Of a stretch of 64,000 bases of DNA, positions 8,070 to 16,568 are shown in pieces. Numbering within the stretch: position 1 is the stretch's first letter; every line of letters starts with the position of its first letter. The stretch covers positions 1 to 64,000 of the forward strand of contig SVFK01000007.1 in the NCBI GenBank assembly GCA_015056915.1, given 5' to 3'. The translations under genes were made by a program, and so were the position numbers. Origin of the DNA: Lachnospiraceae bacterium (GTDB lineage Bacteria > Bacillota > Clostridia > Lachnospirales > Lachnospiraceae). Under the pieces are notes generated by a model. That model was not told the origin of the DNA. It ran no database searches and worked only from the letters and a program-made list of their open reading frames with translations.

Positions 8070-9410
8070 TTAACTTACATAGGAATCATATAACTGCTTT
8101 ATAAACAAATCGTCTTTGGCTTCGTTATAAATAACCAGCTCACATAGATTGCCGCAAAATGACGGCTTAAAGGCATCGCCTCCAAGCACAAACTGTTCTA
8201 CATGTCTGTTGGTCGGGACATTTTCAACGCTTCCAACCGGGATGCCGTTTATGTATGCTTTCATTATTTCAAGCTTCGCATTATAAACTATGGCATAGTT
8301 TGTCCAGACCCCTGTTTCTATTCTGGGGGCAGGAACATCATACCAACCACCAACACCGATAGAATTCCAGATTCGGAAATTTGAAGAATTGTCCCATGCC
8401 AAAGGAGAAATAGTTGCAAAACCTATATCATGCCTGATGTAAAGTGCACATGCCCAGGGAAGTAACCTTTCAGGCTTCATCCATAAGGAGATGGTATAAC
8501 TTTGTCCTACAATAGCCTTTTCCGGAAATGAAAGTACATTGTGTCCCTGTTCCCCTCCCGGGAAATATAGGGATTTTGTATTGGGACTGATTCCATCCTG
8601 AAAAATCAATCCCTCACCTACAATGGTTCCTTCCATGCTACCATCCCGTGATTTAAGATCACCATTTAAAGGAAATTCGTAGCAGCTAATAATTGCTTTG
8701 TAATATTCTTGAGCAAATATCTCAAATTCTGCAAGAGGCAAAGGCTTAGAATAATAAAAGCCCTGCGCGATTTGGCATCCGCACTGCATAATAAATTCTG
8801 CCTGCTCCTTGGTCTCAATGCCTTCGGTTAATACATCTACTTTTAAATCCATGCATAGAGTGATAACATTTCTTATGATACTTTTTCCGCGTGCCGTTTC
8901 ACCGGAGCCATGTATAAAACCACGGTCAATCTTAATAGTATCCATATAAAGATCCTTAAGTAAATTAAGTGCAGAAAAGCCGGAGCCAAAATCGTCAATA
9001 GACACCAAAAAGCCGTGTTCCTTTATTCGGTTTACATTTTCAATCAGTACGTTGTTGTCTTCTTCAAATACACTTTCTGTAACTTCTATCTCCAATTCAT
9101 TATGAGGGATATTGTATTTATCTGCTATTGTACATAATGCTTCACAAAAATCTCCCTCATGTAAATGTAAGCGAGACATATTTACAGATATCCCCAAGTC
9201 TGCATATGCTTTCTTCTGTTCTTTCCAATCAGCTTTGATACGGCATACTTCTTCGAACATGTACATATCCAATTCTAATATAAAGCCTGTCTGTTCAAAT
9301 ACCGGAATAAATAATGAGGGCATACGTATTCCGTCTATGGGGTGAATCCACCGGGCCAAGGCTTCCGCACCGCAAATCTTGGAAGTAACCATATTTACTT
9401 TTGGCTGCAA
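8070..9410 (-). CDS. EAL-domain cyclic-di-GMP phosphodiesterase with C-terminal LamG-like domain
   Basis: The EAL domain (about residues 1-235 from TTG 9410) keeps the residues needed for c-di-GMP hydrolysis: GAEALARW, SVNMSR, EIEVTES, IDDFGSGFSAL, IKIDRGF, LTEGIET and QGFYYSKP. After a short linker comes a concanavalin-A/LamG-like sandwich (about 255-446) with YTISLWMKPE, WTNYAIVYN and IYNEAKDD. There is no membrane segment, so a carbohydrate-binding-type fold would sit in the cytoplasm joined to a phosphodiesterase. The open frame starts inside the EAL domain at LQPKV. The true N-terminus (GTG 9490, see next entry) is in another frame, separated by a one-base deletion near 9430-9432. If real, translation must begin at a poor internal TTG and would lack the first helix. 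It is transcribed toward the terminator at 8005-8056. Confidence 0.8.
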   Translation of the reverse strand: MQPKVNMVTSKICGAEALARWIHPIDGIRMPSLFIPVFEQTGFILELDMYMFEEVCRIKADWKEQKKAYADLGISVNMSRLHLHEGDFCEALCTIADKYNIPHNELEIEVTESVFEEDNNVLIENVNRIKEHGFLVSIDDFGSGFSALNLLKDLYMDTIKIDRGFIHGSGETARGKSIIRNVITLCMDLKVDVLTEGIETKEQAEFIMQCGCQIAQGFYYSKPLPLAEFEIFAQEYYKAIISCYEFPLNGDLKSRDGSMEGTIVGEGLIFQDGISPNTKSLYFPGGEQGHNVLSFPEKAIVGQSYTISLWMKPERLLPWACALYIRHDIGFATISPLAWDNSSNFRIWNSIGVGGWYDVPAPRIETGVWTNYAIVYNAKLEIMKAYINGIPVGSVENVPTNRHVEQFVLGGDAFKPSFCGNLCELVIYNEAKDDLFIKQLYDSYVS

Positions 9411-9432
9411 ATATACATGAAACTGTCTGTTT

Positions 9433-9490
9433 CCAATGCGGAATACATATCCTTTTCTATTTGCAAGGCAGTAAGTATATTCTTGCTCAC
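9433..9490 (-). pseudogene. Frameshifted N-terminal start of the EAL-LamG gene
   Basis: On the minus strand a GTG at 9490 follows a strong GGGGGAGGG site (complement of 9497-9505) and encodes MSKNILTALQIEKDMYSALE. That is exactly what precedes an EAL domain (compare EDEMEYALERHEFVPYLQPK in the 51086 gene). The next expected residues NRQFHVYLQPK follow immediately but in the frame of 8070-9410. Adding one A to the AAA at 9430-9432 restores one protein of about 473 residues. So this is either a real single-base deletion or a sequence error. Confidence 0.75.
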
Positions 9491-9604
9491 ACTTTTCCCT
9501 CCCCCGACATTAGTATTATATATTTAATGCTATCACAAAAAGAGTAATAATGCCACAATAACAGGCTTAAAAAATCTTCAGACATAAAATAACCCAATTT
9601 AACA

Positions 9605-10186
9605 ATGGCAAATCAATCCAAAAAGTGCTACACTTATTTGAAAGAGTTACTTACAAACACGAAGAATTTCGCAAAAGAAGAAAGGAAGATAGCTATCAGT
9701 AAAAAAGAAGCAAACAAAATCGGTTCCTTACGGCCTACACCAAAGGTACTTGTATCCTGCAGAGGATTAAACGGTGAAGAGAATGCCCTTGCGGTAGCAT
9801 ATTGTGGCAATTGCAGTTTTGACCCTCCGATGCTGATGGTTGGTATTGTCCCAAGCAGATATTCTTATCAGATGATAAAGGAATCAGGCTGCTTTGTGGT
9901 AAATGTGACAGCAAAAGAGTATGAGGAGACCTTTAACTATCTTGGAAGTGTAAGCAGAAGAGATGAAGATAAGCTTGAGAAAATGAATGTAAAAAGAGCT
10001 GACGGAACAGTGGTAAATGCACCAATATTAACAGATTGCCCTGTTAATATCGAATGTACTGTAGTTGATTCTATTATTACCGGCTCTCATGAAATGTTTG
10101 TAGGTAAAGTGGAATATGTGCATGCAGACGAGTCCTTGATAAATGAAAATGGTGATATTGACTACTCCAAAATAAATCTTCTTTAA
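9605..10186 (+). CDS. Flavin reductase-like FMN-binding protein
   Basis: From about residue 31 the protein matches the flavin reductase/DIM6 family: SKKEANKIGSLRPTPKVLVSCRG, then NALAVAYCGNCSFDPPMLMVGI, SYQMIKESGCFVVNV and CTVVDSIITGSHEMFVGKV. Members bind FMN in a split-barrel dimer and reduce flavins or act on small substrates. The first 30 residues from ATG 9605 look unlike the family, and that ATG has no ribosome site. A good site (AAGAAAGGAAG, 9678-9688) lies before an ATC at 9695, exactly where the family normally starts with MSKKE. The original ATG may have mutated to ATC, or the upstream start is used. The ATP-grasp gene starts 22 bases after its stop, so they probably share a transcript. 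Confidence 0.75.
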   Translation: MANQSKKCYTYLKELLTNTKNFAKEERKIAISKKEANKIGSLRPTPKVLVSCRGLNGEENALAVAYCGNCSFDPPMLMVGIVPSRYSYQMIKESGCFVVNVTAKEYEETFNYLGSVSRRDEDKLEKMNVKRADGTVVNAPILTDCPVNIECTVVDSIITGSHEMFVGKVEYVHADESLINENGDIDYSKINLL

Positions 10187-10207
10187 TGACAGGCAGAGAT
10201 ATTCATT

Positions 10208-11434
10208 ATGCGATTAGTACCGATTCCCAAAGACAAATATGAGGCATATAGACTTAATCTGATGTTCGACTGCTATAAATGGGATCCGCAGTTTTCAGAC
10301 TATAATACCATCGCCCGGTATGCGTTGGTGATTACGCAGGAAGAACATGAAGAATTGGCTAACCTGACAGAAAAATTAGATACTGAAACCAGAGCGGCAG
10401 AAGTATTTCTAAATAATCATTTTAGGATGACAAAGCCCTTGGCATTGCCCAAAAGTGTAATCAAGGAAATCAAAAAGATGGGAAATTACCGACCGGAAGA
10501 GCATGTCCGGCTGATGAGATACGATTTTCATCCTACGACAGAAGGAAAATGGGCCGTAAGTGAAGTCAACAGTGATGTGCCGGGTGGTTTTGCAGAAGCC
10601 TCTTTTATGCCTGCACTCGCGCTGGAATTATTGGAAGGAAAAGACTGTTGGTATAGGAATTTTGGCGATATTTTAGTGAATGCCATACAAAAAAAGGTAG
10701 TGCCTCAGGGACGTATTATGTTGGTACACTGCACCTCCTACAGTGATGACAGACAGGTTATGCAGTTTTTGGGTGACAGATTGAAGGAGAGAGGGTTTTC
10801 TGTAATTTATGCAGCGGCGGATCATCTGAAATTTGAAGCTCAAAAAGCAGTTAGCATTCTGGATGGCAATGAGGGCAGAGTGGATGCAATATTTCGATTT
10901 ACTCCGCTGGAATGGCTGACGGAAATCAAGCCTAAGCGTTGGCAGGGGTATTTTGATACCACAACCTTATCCTGCAATCATCCTATTGCCATCTATGCGC
11001 AAACAAAACGTTTTCCATTGGTATGGGATGCCCTTGAACACAACGGAGTCAGTATGTCCACCTTTAGAGAATTGCTTCCGGAGACGGTAGAGGTAAAGGC
11101 AGCTAAGGGTAAGGAAGGATATATCTATAAGCCGGCATGTGGAAGAGTAGGTGAGAATATTTCCATCCGGGAAGCCTGTACAGGCGATGAATATCAGAAG
11201 ATAATTGCCGATGTCAAAAGACATCCCCAAAAATATCTGGCGCAGAAGCGATTTGACAGTAAGCCGCTAACAGGTGAAGGGCAAGAGCTTTTTCATGTCT
11301 GTCTGGGTTCTTATACTGTGGATGGAGAACATGCAGGCTATTATGCCAGAATCAGTAAATCCCCCCGTATCGATTCCCGGGCGGCTGATATCCCTGTTTT
11401 GATTGAAGGGAAGGGTGGAAGCCATGACAAATAA
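10208..11434 (+). CDS. Glutathionylspermidine synthase-like ATP-grasp ligase
   Basis: A 408-residue protein with the circularly permuted ATP-grasp layout of the GSP-synthase family (YgiC/YjfC/Gsp C-terminal domain). Supporting motifs are the Mg/ATP signature SEVNSDVPGGFAEA (Glu119, Asn121, Asp123) and the nucleotide lysine in YIYKPACGRVGE (Lys308). Family enzymes form an amide bond between a carboxylate, usually a peptide such as glutathione, and a polyamine amine, using ATP. There is no amidase domain as in E. coli Gsp. The neighbours are an unknown protein (overlapping start) and a homospermidine-synthase-like enzyme. The context suggests ligation of a polyamine made by that enzyme to a carboxylate (inference). 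No obvious ribosome site is seen before ATG 10208 beyond GGCAGAGA, so it may be translated by coupling to the flavin reductase gene. Confidence 0.75.
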   Translation: MRLVPIPKDKYEAYRLNLMFDCYKWDPQFSDYNTIARYALVITQEEHEELANLTEKLDTETRAAEVFLNNHFRMTKPLALPKSVIKEIKKMGNYRPEEHVRLMRYDFHPTTEGKWAVSEVNSDVPGGFAEASFMPALALELLEGKDCWYRNFGDILVNAIQKKVVPQGRIMLVHCTSYSDDRQVMQFLGDRLKERGFSVIYAAADHLKFEAQKAVSILDGNEGRVDAIFRFTPLEWLTEIKPKRWQGYFDTTTLSCNHPIAIYAQTKRFPLVWDALEHNGVSMSTFRELLPETVEVKAAKGKEGYIYKPACGRVGENISIREACTGDEYQKIIADVKRHPQKYLAQKRFDSKPLTGEGQELFHVCLGSYTVDGEHAGYYARISKSPRIDSRAADIPVLIEGKGGSHDK

Positions 11435-12077
11435 AGAGATATTTCAGATTTGGGCGCCTGCAGGCAAAAAGTGGGTGGACTGGGTACGTCCGGTTCCTTT
11501 TGTAGCAATGAAGGAATGCTCAAAGCAGTATTGGTTCTCCGATAAGGCAGTGGCTCCAACGGATTATGCAGATGCCACCTATGAAGATGCCGCCATTATT
11601 GTGGATTTGCCGGGAGCAGAAAGTGTAAATGAAGGAATCAAGCTGGCCCAAGCAGGCTACAGACCGATACCGATATACAACGGAACTATTGAGCAGCACG
11701 GAGCAAGAGCCACTGTTGACAATCAATCGGTGGCAGTGGCTTTAGCATTGGGAGCTGACAGACTACGTGATATTGTAATCCCTGAGGATGCGTTGCCTGC
11801 ATTTTTGCTGGACAGTAACCGGATGCACCGGTTTAAAATGGAGGTGTCTGTATTTGATAACAGCTGGGATATCTATCCTCAGGATATACCCTCCGCAGAT
11901 TATTTGCTAAAAAACGGTATCGGCAAAATCATTATTGTGGGAAATGCTGTTTCAAAGGATTTAAGAAAGATTCTTTATGACTATCAGAAGAAACGAATAC
12001 AGATTTATTTTAGCAATAGATACGAAGCACCCAAGAAGATTACTCTTCGCAAACCGCTTCGAAAAGGTAAGGATTAA
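11424..12077 (+). CDS. Conserved protein of unknown function between ATP-grasp ligase and homospermidine synthase-like gene
   Basis: I chose ATG 11424, which has GGGAAGGGTGG in front and overlaps the previous gene by 11 bases. An in-frame start 21 bases earlier is less likely. The 217-residue product is soluble, with no signal or membrane segment. It contains alternating hydrophobic strands typical of an alpha/beta fold (AAIIVDLPGAESVNEGIKLAQAGYRPIPIYNG in pieces; KIIIVGNAVSKDLRKIL near the end) and a conserved-looking PAFLLDSNRMHR. I do not recognise the family and assign no reaction. Its position, overlapping the ligase and 14 bases before the next gene, argues for a shared pathway, for example as a partner subunit or a hydrolase acting on the same conjugate. 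Confidence 0.6.
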   Translation: MTNKEIFQIWAPAGKKWVDWVRPVPFVAMKECSKQYWFSDKAVAPTDYADATYEDAAIIVDLPGAESVNEGIKLAQAGYRPIPIYNGTIEQHGARATVDNQSVAVALALGADRLRDIVIPEDALPAFLLDSNRMHRFKMEVSVFDNSWDIYPQDIPSADYLLKNGIGKIIIVGNAVSKDLRKILYDYQKKRIQIYFSNRYEAPKKITLRKPLRKGKD

Positions 12078-12091
12078 AGAGGGATAAGGCG

Positions 12092-13573
12092 TTGATAAAA
12101 TTTGAAGGCCGGATAGTACAATTCGGATTTGGCGCAGTCGGAAAAAGCTTTTATGAGAAAGTAGCCAAGGAAATTCAATTTAATGAGAATAAATATTTTG
12201 TTGTTACCAGGGAAGCATATGAATTTGATGCCTATGTAAATCTGGGAGGCGTTGTATCCAATTTTATCGTCAGCGAAGTAACAAGGGATAATTTCAAACA
12301 GATATTTGAACCGCTTTTAAGCTCCGGAGATTTGCTGATTGATTTTGCAGATACCGTGGGCACAAGAGACATTTGTCAGTGGTGTGCTGAGAATAATATT
12401 ATGTACATCAATACCGGGGAAGCAGACTGGCCGGATCGTTGGTATTGTATTTTTGAAGAGAATGAGCTCAAAAATGCAATGAAGGAGAAATATTCCCAAA
12501 GCGACATTATTAACAAGCATCCCATTGTTTTGCAGCATGGCAACAATCCCGGTCTGGTATCTCACTTTGTAAAAGCTGCTATAGAATATATCGTCCATAC
12601 CCAGCATAAAAAGAACAGACAACTGAAGGATATGATTAAAGCGGGTAAGTTTAATGAAGCGGCCCGAATCCTTGGTATAAAAATGATTCATGTAAATGAT
12701 ATTGATTTGCAGGAGGTTGCAGATTTGTATCATGACAGTATCCTGTATAGCACATGGTGTACCGATTCCTTTTGGTTCGAAATGCTTAGTGAGGCAACTG
12801 TTAATGTGGGAACCCACGAGCAAATTGATTTCGAAACGGAATGTAATTTTATTAATCAGGAAAAAGGTTTTCTGGAATTCAGGCAGATAGCGGCAGATAC
12901 AAAGTGCCGTACCTATTATCCCGGGGGCGTGTTTGAGGGGTTTTTGGTACCTCATGAAGAAACGGTTAGCATTGCCCAATGTCTGGAGGTTAAGGAGCAG
13001 GGGCAGGTAGTATATCGTCCCACTGTGATGTTTGTGTATTCCCCCTGCGTGTATGCAACCGATTATTTTAAGAACGCCAAGGTGAATGAGTATCCGGAGC
13101 CTGATTTGAGTAAGCCATTAGACTGTGAGAATGAAAACGGTCAAACCATTATCCGGGGTTATGTATATCCTGAGAATTTTGAGATCGTGTATCAGGAGAA
13201 AATAGCATCCGGTACAGAATATGTGGGGGTCCTGCTTATGGGCGATAATTTTGAACCGGTGTGGGTGGGAAACAGAGTGGAGAGCTCTTTCCTTTATAAG
13301 CATAAAAAGGATTCTTATTGGCAGACTCCTACGATTACTCCGGTGGCAATGTCTGCACTTGCTGCAGTCTGCTGGATGTTAAAGAATAAAGAAAAAGGTG
13401 GAATCTATTTTCCTGATGACATTGAAGATTACCAATCTATTTTGAGGTTGGCGGAAAAATATATTTCCAAGACTCTGTACAAAACATTTAACAGGGAGAC
13501 TCTGGAGGAAGCATTAAGGATTCGATTTGAGAATCTGCAGATGAAGGATATCTTTGTAGCAAGTCAGAAATAA
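12092..13573 (+). CDS. Homospermidine synthase-like protein (saccharopine dehydrogenase superfamily)
   Basis: The start is TTG 12092, preceded by AAAGAGGGA. A Rossmann glycine motif lies at the N-terminus (GFGAVG, about residues 11-16). Signatures typical of bacterial homospermidine synthase follow: LLIDFADTVGTRDI, YINTGEADWPDRW, and HGNNPGLVSHFVKAA at about 150-164. Its 493 residues fit the family. Characterised enzymes use NAD to transfer aminobutyl groups between putrescine/spermidine to make sym-homospermidine. Related proteins make carboxyspermidine or use other amines, so the exact substrate is open. It is the last gene of the run with the ATP-grasp ligase and the unknown protein. Confidence 0.75.
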   Translation: MIKFEGRIVQFGFGAVGKSFYEKVAKEIQFNENKYFVVTREAYEFDAYVNLGGVVSNFIVSEVTRDNFKQIFEPLLSSGDLLIDFADTVGTRDICQWCAENNIMYINTGEADWPDRWYCIFEENELKNAMKEKYSQSDIINKHPIVLQHGNNPGLVSHFVKAAIEYIVHTQHKKNRQLKDMIKAGKFNEAARILGIKMIHVNDIDLQEVADLYHDSILYSTWCTDSFWFEMLSEATVNVGTHEQIDFETECNFINQEKGFLEFRQIAADTKCRTYYPGGVFEGFLVPHEETVSIAQCLEVKEQGQVVYRPTVMFVYSPCVYATDYFKNAKVNEYPEPDLSKPLDCENENGQTIIRGYVYPENFEIVYQEKIASGTEYVGVLLMGDNFEPVWVGNRVESSFLYKHKKDSYWQTPTITPVAMSALAAVCWMLKNKEKGGIYFPDDIEDYQSILRLAEKYISKTLYKTFNRETLEEALRIRFENLQMKDIFVASQK

Positions 13574-13610
13574 GTGCATATAATGTGCAATGAATAATAT
13601 GATAAAAGAT

Positions 13611-13639
13611 TTGCGTAGAGTGTAGTTAGGTGATATAAT
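13611..13639 (+). promoter_or_regulatory. Sigma-A promoter of lemA
   Basis: TTGCGT at 13611-13616 and a perfect TATAAT at 13634-13639 are separated by 17 bases, about 32 bases before the LemA start codon. Confidence 0.7.
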
Positions 13640-13670
13640 CGGACTAACTTAGGAAAGAGAGGATAAGAAT

Positions 13671-14222
13671 ATGCTTGGATGGATTATAGCAGGTATTATT
13701 ATCGTAGCTGTTATTCTATTTGTTATCGTTACATACAACGCTTTGGTGCGCTTGAGAAATAAGGTTAAGAATTCCTTTGCACAAATTGATACGCAGCTGC
13801 AGAGAAGATTTGATTTAATTCCTAATCTGGTGGAGACTGTTAAAGGTTTTGCATCTCATGAGAAGGAGTTATTGGAAAATGTTACAGCGAGCAGAAGCGG
13901 ATATCTGAGTGCAGGCTCCAATGAAGAAAAGCTGGCAATGAACCATCAGCTGACATCATCCTTAAAGACCTTGTTTGCTGTTGCAGAAAATTATCCCGAG
14001 CTAAAAGCCAATACTAATTTCTTAAAGCTACAGGATGAGCTATCTGAAACCGAAGATAAGATTGCATTTTCAAGACAGTTCTACAATGATGCAGTCACCA
14101 TTTATAATAATAAACGTCAGATGTTCCCGGGCAACATAGTTGCAGGTATCTTTGGGTTTCAGGAAGAAGCCTTATTTAATACGGATGATGAGGCAAAGGA
14201 AGTTCCCAGGGTAGAATTTTAA
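13671..14222 (+). CDS. LemA family protein
   Basis: A 183-residue protein with the standard LemA layout: one N-terminal membrane helix (about 2-22) with almost no residues before it, then a long helical bundle. The family phrases are all present: YNALVRLRNKVKNSFAQIDTQLQRR (in part), FDLIPNLVETVKGFASHEK, and SRQFYNDAVTIYNNKRQMFPGNIVA. The function of LemA proteins is poorly defined. They are membrane-anchored with an external helical domain and often neighbour DUF2207/TPM-domain proteins, as here on the opposite strand. It has its own promoter (13611-13639) and ends at a shared terminator. Confidence 0.92.
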   Translation: MLGWIIAGIIIVAVILFVIVTYNALVRLRNKVKNSFAQIDTQLQRRFDLIPNLVETVKGFASHEKELLENVTASRSGYLSAGSNEEKLAMNHQLTSSLKTLFAVAENYPELKANTNFLKLQDELSETEDKIAFSRQFYNDAVTIYNNKRQMFPGNIVAGIFGFQEEALFNTDDEAKEVPRVEF

Positions 14223-14240
14223 TAAGAAGAGGAAAATACA

Positions 14241-14280
14241 AAAACCGATTTCCACGGAGATATGCCGGGAAATCGGTTTT
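14241..14280. terminator. Bidirectional terminator between lemA and DUF2207 gene
   Basis: AAAACCGATTTCC (14241-14253) pairs perfectly with GGAAATCGGTTTT (14268-14280). The A-run before and T-run after make it usable on both strands between the two convergent genes. Confidence 0.85.
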
Positions 14281-14305
14281 GTGTGTACTTGCGTGGTAAT
14301 TTAAA

Positions 14306-16387
14306 TTAGTGACCGCCACCACCGCCACCGCCGCCTCGGCCGCCGCCACCGTAGCCAAAGCCGCCACCGCCACCGCTGCGGGCGTAATTGGAACCTGTTC
14401 GTACGGCGGTTCGGAAGGAGCGACCGGAATGGCGGAAGCCGGAGGACCGATAACAATTATTATTAAGTACCGGACTGGAGTAGGTTTCCGGACATCTGAT
14501 GCTGATTGCTTCGATTACCTTTTCGGAAAGTCCGAAGGCCGTTGCATAGACCAGGTACCTTTCCCATAAAGGCAACTCTATAACGGTTCGCTCATGTATG
14601 AGCGTGTCGCTGTTTAAGAAATTGTACAAGCCTCTCCACTTTACATACTCGTCCTCACCAAGCTGTGTAAGTAAAACATATTTATTAGCTTGCTTCTTAA
14701 GATATATCGAGCTGATAATACAGGCACCACCCATGATAAAGAAGGCTCCGAAAGCAAGATCCACTCGTGTCTGATAAAAAATAATATTTACTAGAGTAAT
14801 TAGTAAAATACCTATTACCATCAGGGAATTGGAGGAAGATTTTATTTGCTTCTTCGGTTGCATATAGTCAGTTTTTTGGAAGTAGCCGTCATTAACGCCG
14901 ATATTGACGATAGCACTATCCATCTTCTTTACAAAGGAATCCGTATATTCATAATCGGAAGCCACTCTGTTTTGTAAATTACGCATGGTTATGGTGTTAT
15001 CAGCTGCATGACGGACAATTAAGTTAAAATAGTATTCTTCACAAGGAGTAAGCGGTTCATAGGTTTCCGAGGTTGTTTCCAAACCAATTTCAGTTAAGCC
15101 AATCTGCTCCGGTATTTGTGAAGTTACGTTTTGTACAGTAATCTGAATGTTGTTACCCGAATATTCTTCAAGTGTAATGTATTTCTTGCGAGCCAGACTG
15201 AGCAATATGGCTGAATAAACGCCGGAATCATCCTTTGGCGGCTTTTGCTTAGAAAATACGAGGGAAGCAGCAAAATGTGGATCCAGATCGCCGGGAATCT
15301 CTCTATAAATGTCTATATCCATGGCAGGCTTATAGAAATTGTGCTTTGTCTTCATTCGTTTGCCAATGGTAAAATTATATACGATTACCCAGATACCACC
15401 TGCGGATAATAGTAGGAGAATAACAAGCTTAGCTATGCGGTATTTTCCGGGAGCATCTGCGTAACGCTGCTGCTCCTCCATAATCTCATCCAATACATTA
15501 TCGGAGGAATAATAGTTGGAAGGTGCATATTCCGTAAAAATATGTTTATCCTCACCGTGGGACACCAAATCAAACTCAATATACTCATTGTAGGGTTTAA
15601 ACTGTAAATCATCCTCATCCAACTCGATTGAGAAAGTATAATAGCCGGGATTTAAGCTATCGGATTTCTCTACAGGAAACTCATTGGCATTGGTGCCATA
15701 TGTAAAAACATCATAATTTCTTCGGCGGGGCATATCTTCATTGGGGAAGAGTATCTGTGCCTCAAAGGACTCTAAATACTTGATAGTCTCTCCGGAATAC
15801 ATGCACAAATATAAATCGGAGCAATCCCGATAACGCAGGGCTGCGTTGTGCATTTCATATTCTATTTCAAAAACAACCTCCTCGCGGTACAGCCCGTCCA
15901 CATAGAAGAATACACATTCATATTGTGCATCGTCTTCGTCATAAGGCCCCTCACTATGGTACCATTTTCCGGGACCATATCTGGTATTGAAGCGCACATA
16001 ATCGTAGTCATCCCAATATAGCTTTGGACTCTCCTCATATATGATTTCCGTGCCGTCATCAAGAATTTGTTTTACGGAGTGGACAGTATAATCAACCTTT
16101 ACTCCGTCCACATAATCTTCCGGAAGGTCTCGCCATAATTCCCAGAAAGGATTAAAGCGGGAAGCAGCATGAACATCAAAAGTCAGTCGTTCCGTTATAA
16201 TAACCTTACCTTCGCTGTCCGGCTCATCAACAACAACAGCCTTATATTCTACTTCCGTAATCCTGGCATAGTCGTTGGGATTCAGATTTACGTCCTCCAA
16301 GGAAGGCAGGAAAGCACTGAAACAAGGCATTAGGAACATCATTAGGAAGAAGCACCAGAAAATAATATTACCCACTCTGCTTTTCAT
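14306..16387 (-). CDS. DUF2207-domain membrane protein with glycine-rich tail
   Basis: I chose ATG 16387 (a GGGGGTG site just upstream) over ATG 16402. The product has about 693 residues. A signal peptide or helix comes first (IIFWCFFLMMFLMPCFSAF), then an external DUF2207 domain (about 30-310, with FDVHAASRFNPFWELWRDLP and VFEIEYEMHNA). A membrane helix lies near 325-345, a cytoplasmic domain (about 350-510) follows, then two close membrane helices (about 525-570). A further domain ends in a tail of Gly, Arg and His running to the stop at 14306-14308. Glycine-rich tails are common in this family. The function is unknown, and DUF2207 proteins are often found beside LemA, as here (convergent). 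Confidence 0.85.
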   Translation of the reverse strand: MKSRVGNIIFWCFFLMMFLMPCFSAFLPSLEDVNLNPNDYARITEVEYKAVVVDEPDSEGKVIITERLTFDVHAASRFNPFWELWRDLPEDYVDGVKVDYTVHSVKQILDDGTEIIYEESPKLYWDDYDYVRFNTRYGPGKWYHSEGPYDEDDAQYECVFFYVDGLYREEVVFEIEYEMHNAALRYRDCSDLYLCMYSGETIKYLESFEAQILFPNEDMPRRRNYDVFTYGTNANEFPVEKSDSLNPGYYTFSIELDEDDLQFKPYNEYIEFDLVSHGEDKHIFTEYAPSNYYSSDNVLDEIMEEQQRYADAPGKYRIAKLVILLLLSAGGIWVIVYNFTIGKRMKTKHNFYKPAMDIDIYREIPGDLDPHFAASLVFSKQKPPKDDSGVYSAILLSLARKKYITLEEYSGNNIQITVQNVTSQIPEQIGLTEIGLETTSETYEPLTPCEEYYFNLIVRHAADNTITMRNLQNRVASDYEYTDSFVKKMDSAIVNIGVNDGYFQKTDYMQPKKQIKSSSNSLMVIGILLITLVNIIFYQTRVDLAFGAFFIMGGACIISSIYLKKQANKYVLLTQLGEDEYVKWRGLYNFLNSDTLIHERTVIELPLWERYLVYATAFGLSEKVIEAISIRCPETYSSPVLNNNCYRSSGFRHSGRSFRTAVRTGSNYARSGGGGGFGYGGGGRGGGGGGGGH

Positions 16388-16568
16388 TTTACACCCCCAC
16401 ATAGCAGCTTATAATAATAACAGTATATATAAAATAAAAATTCGTGTAAAGAAAATTGCAAAAAAATACAACATACAATTTTTTTGTGATTTATATAGGA
16501 ATTTTTGCTTATTTTTGCTAAACTGTAATAAACAAATAATTCCTTATATTTATGAAAGGAATAAAGCA

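Noticed and set aside
14309..14569. Ala/Thr-rich plus-strand ORF of 86 codons
   Set aside because: Antisense of the glycine-rich tail of the DUF2207 gene.
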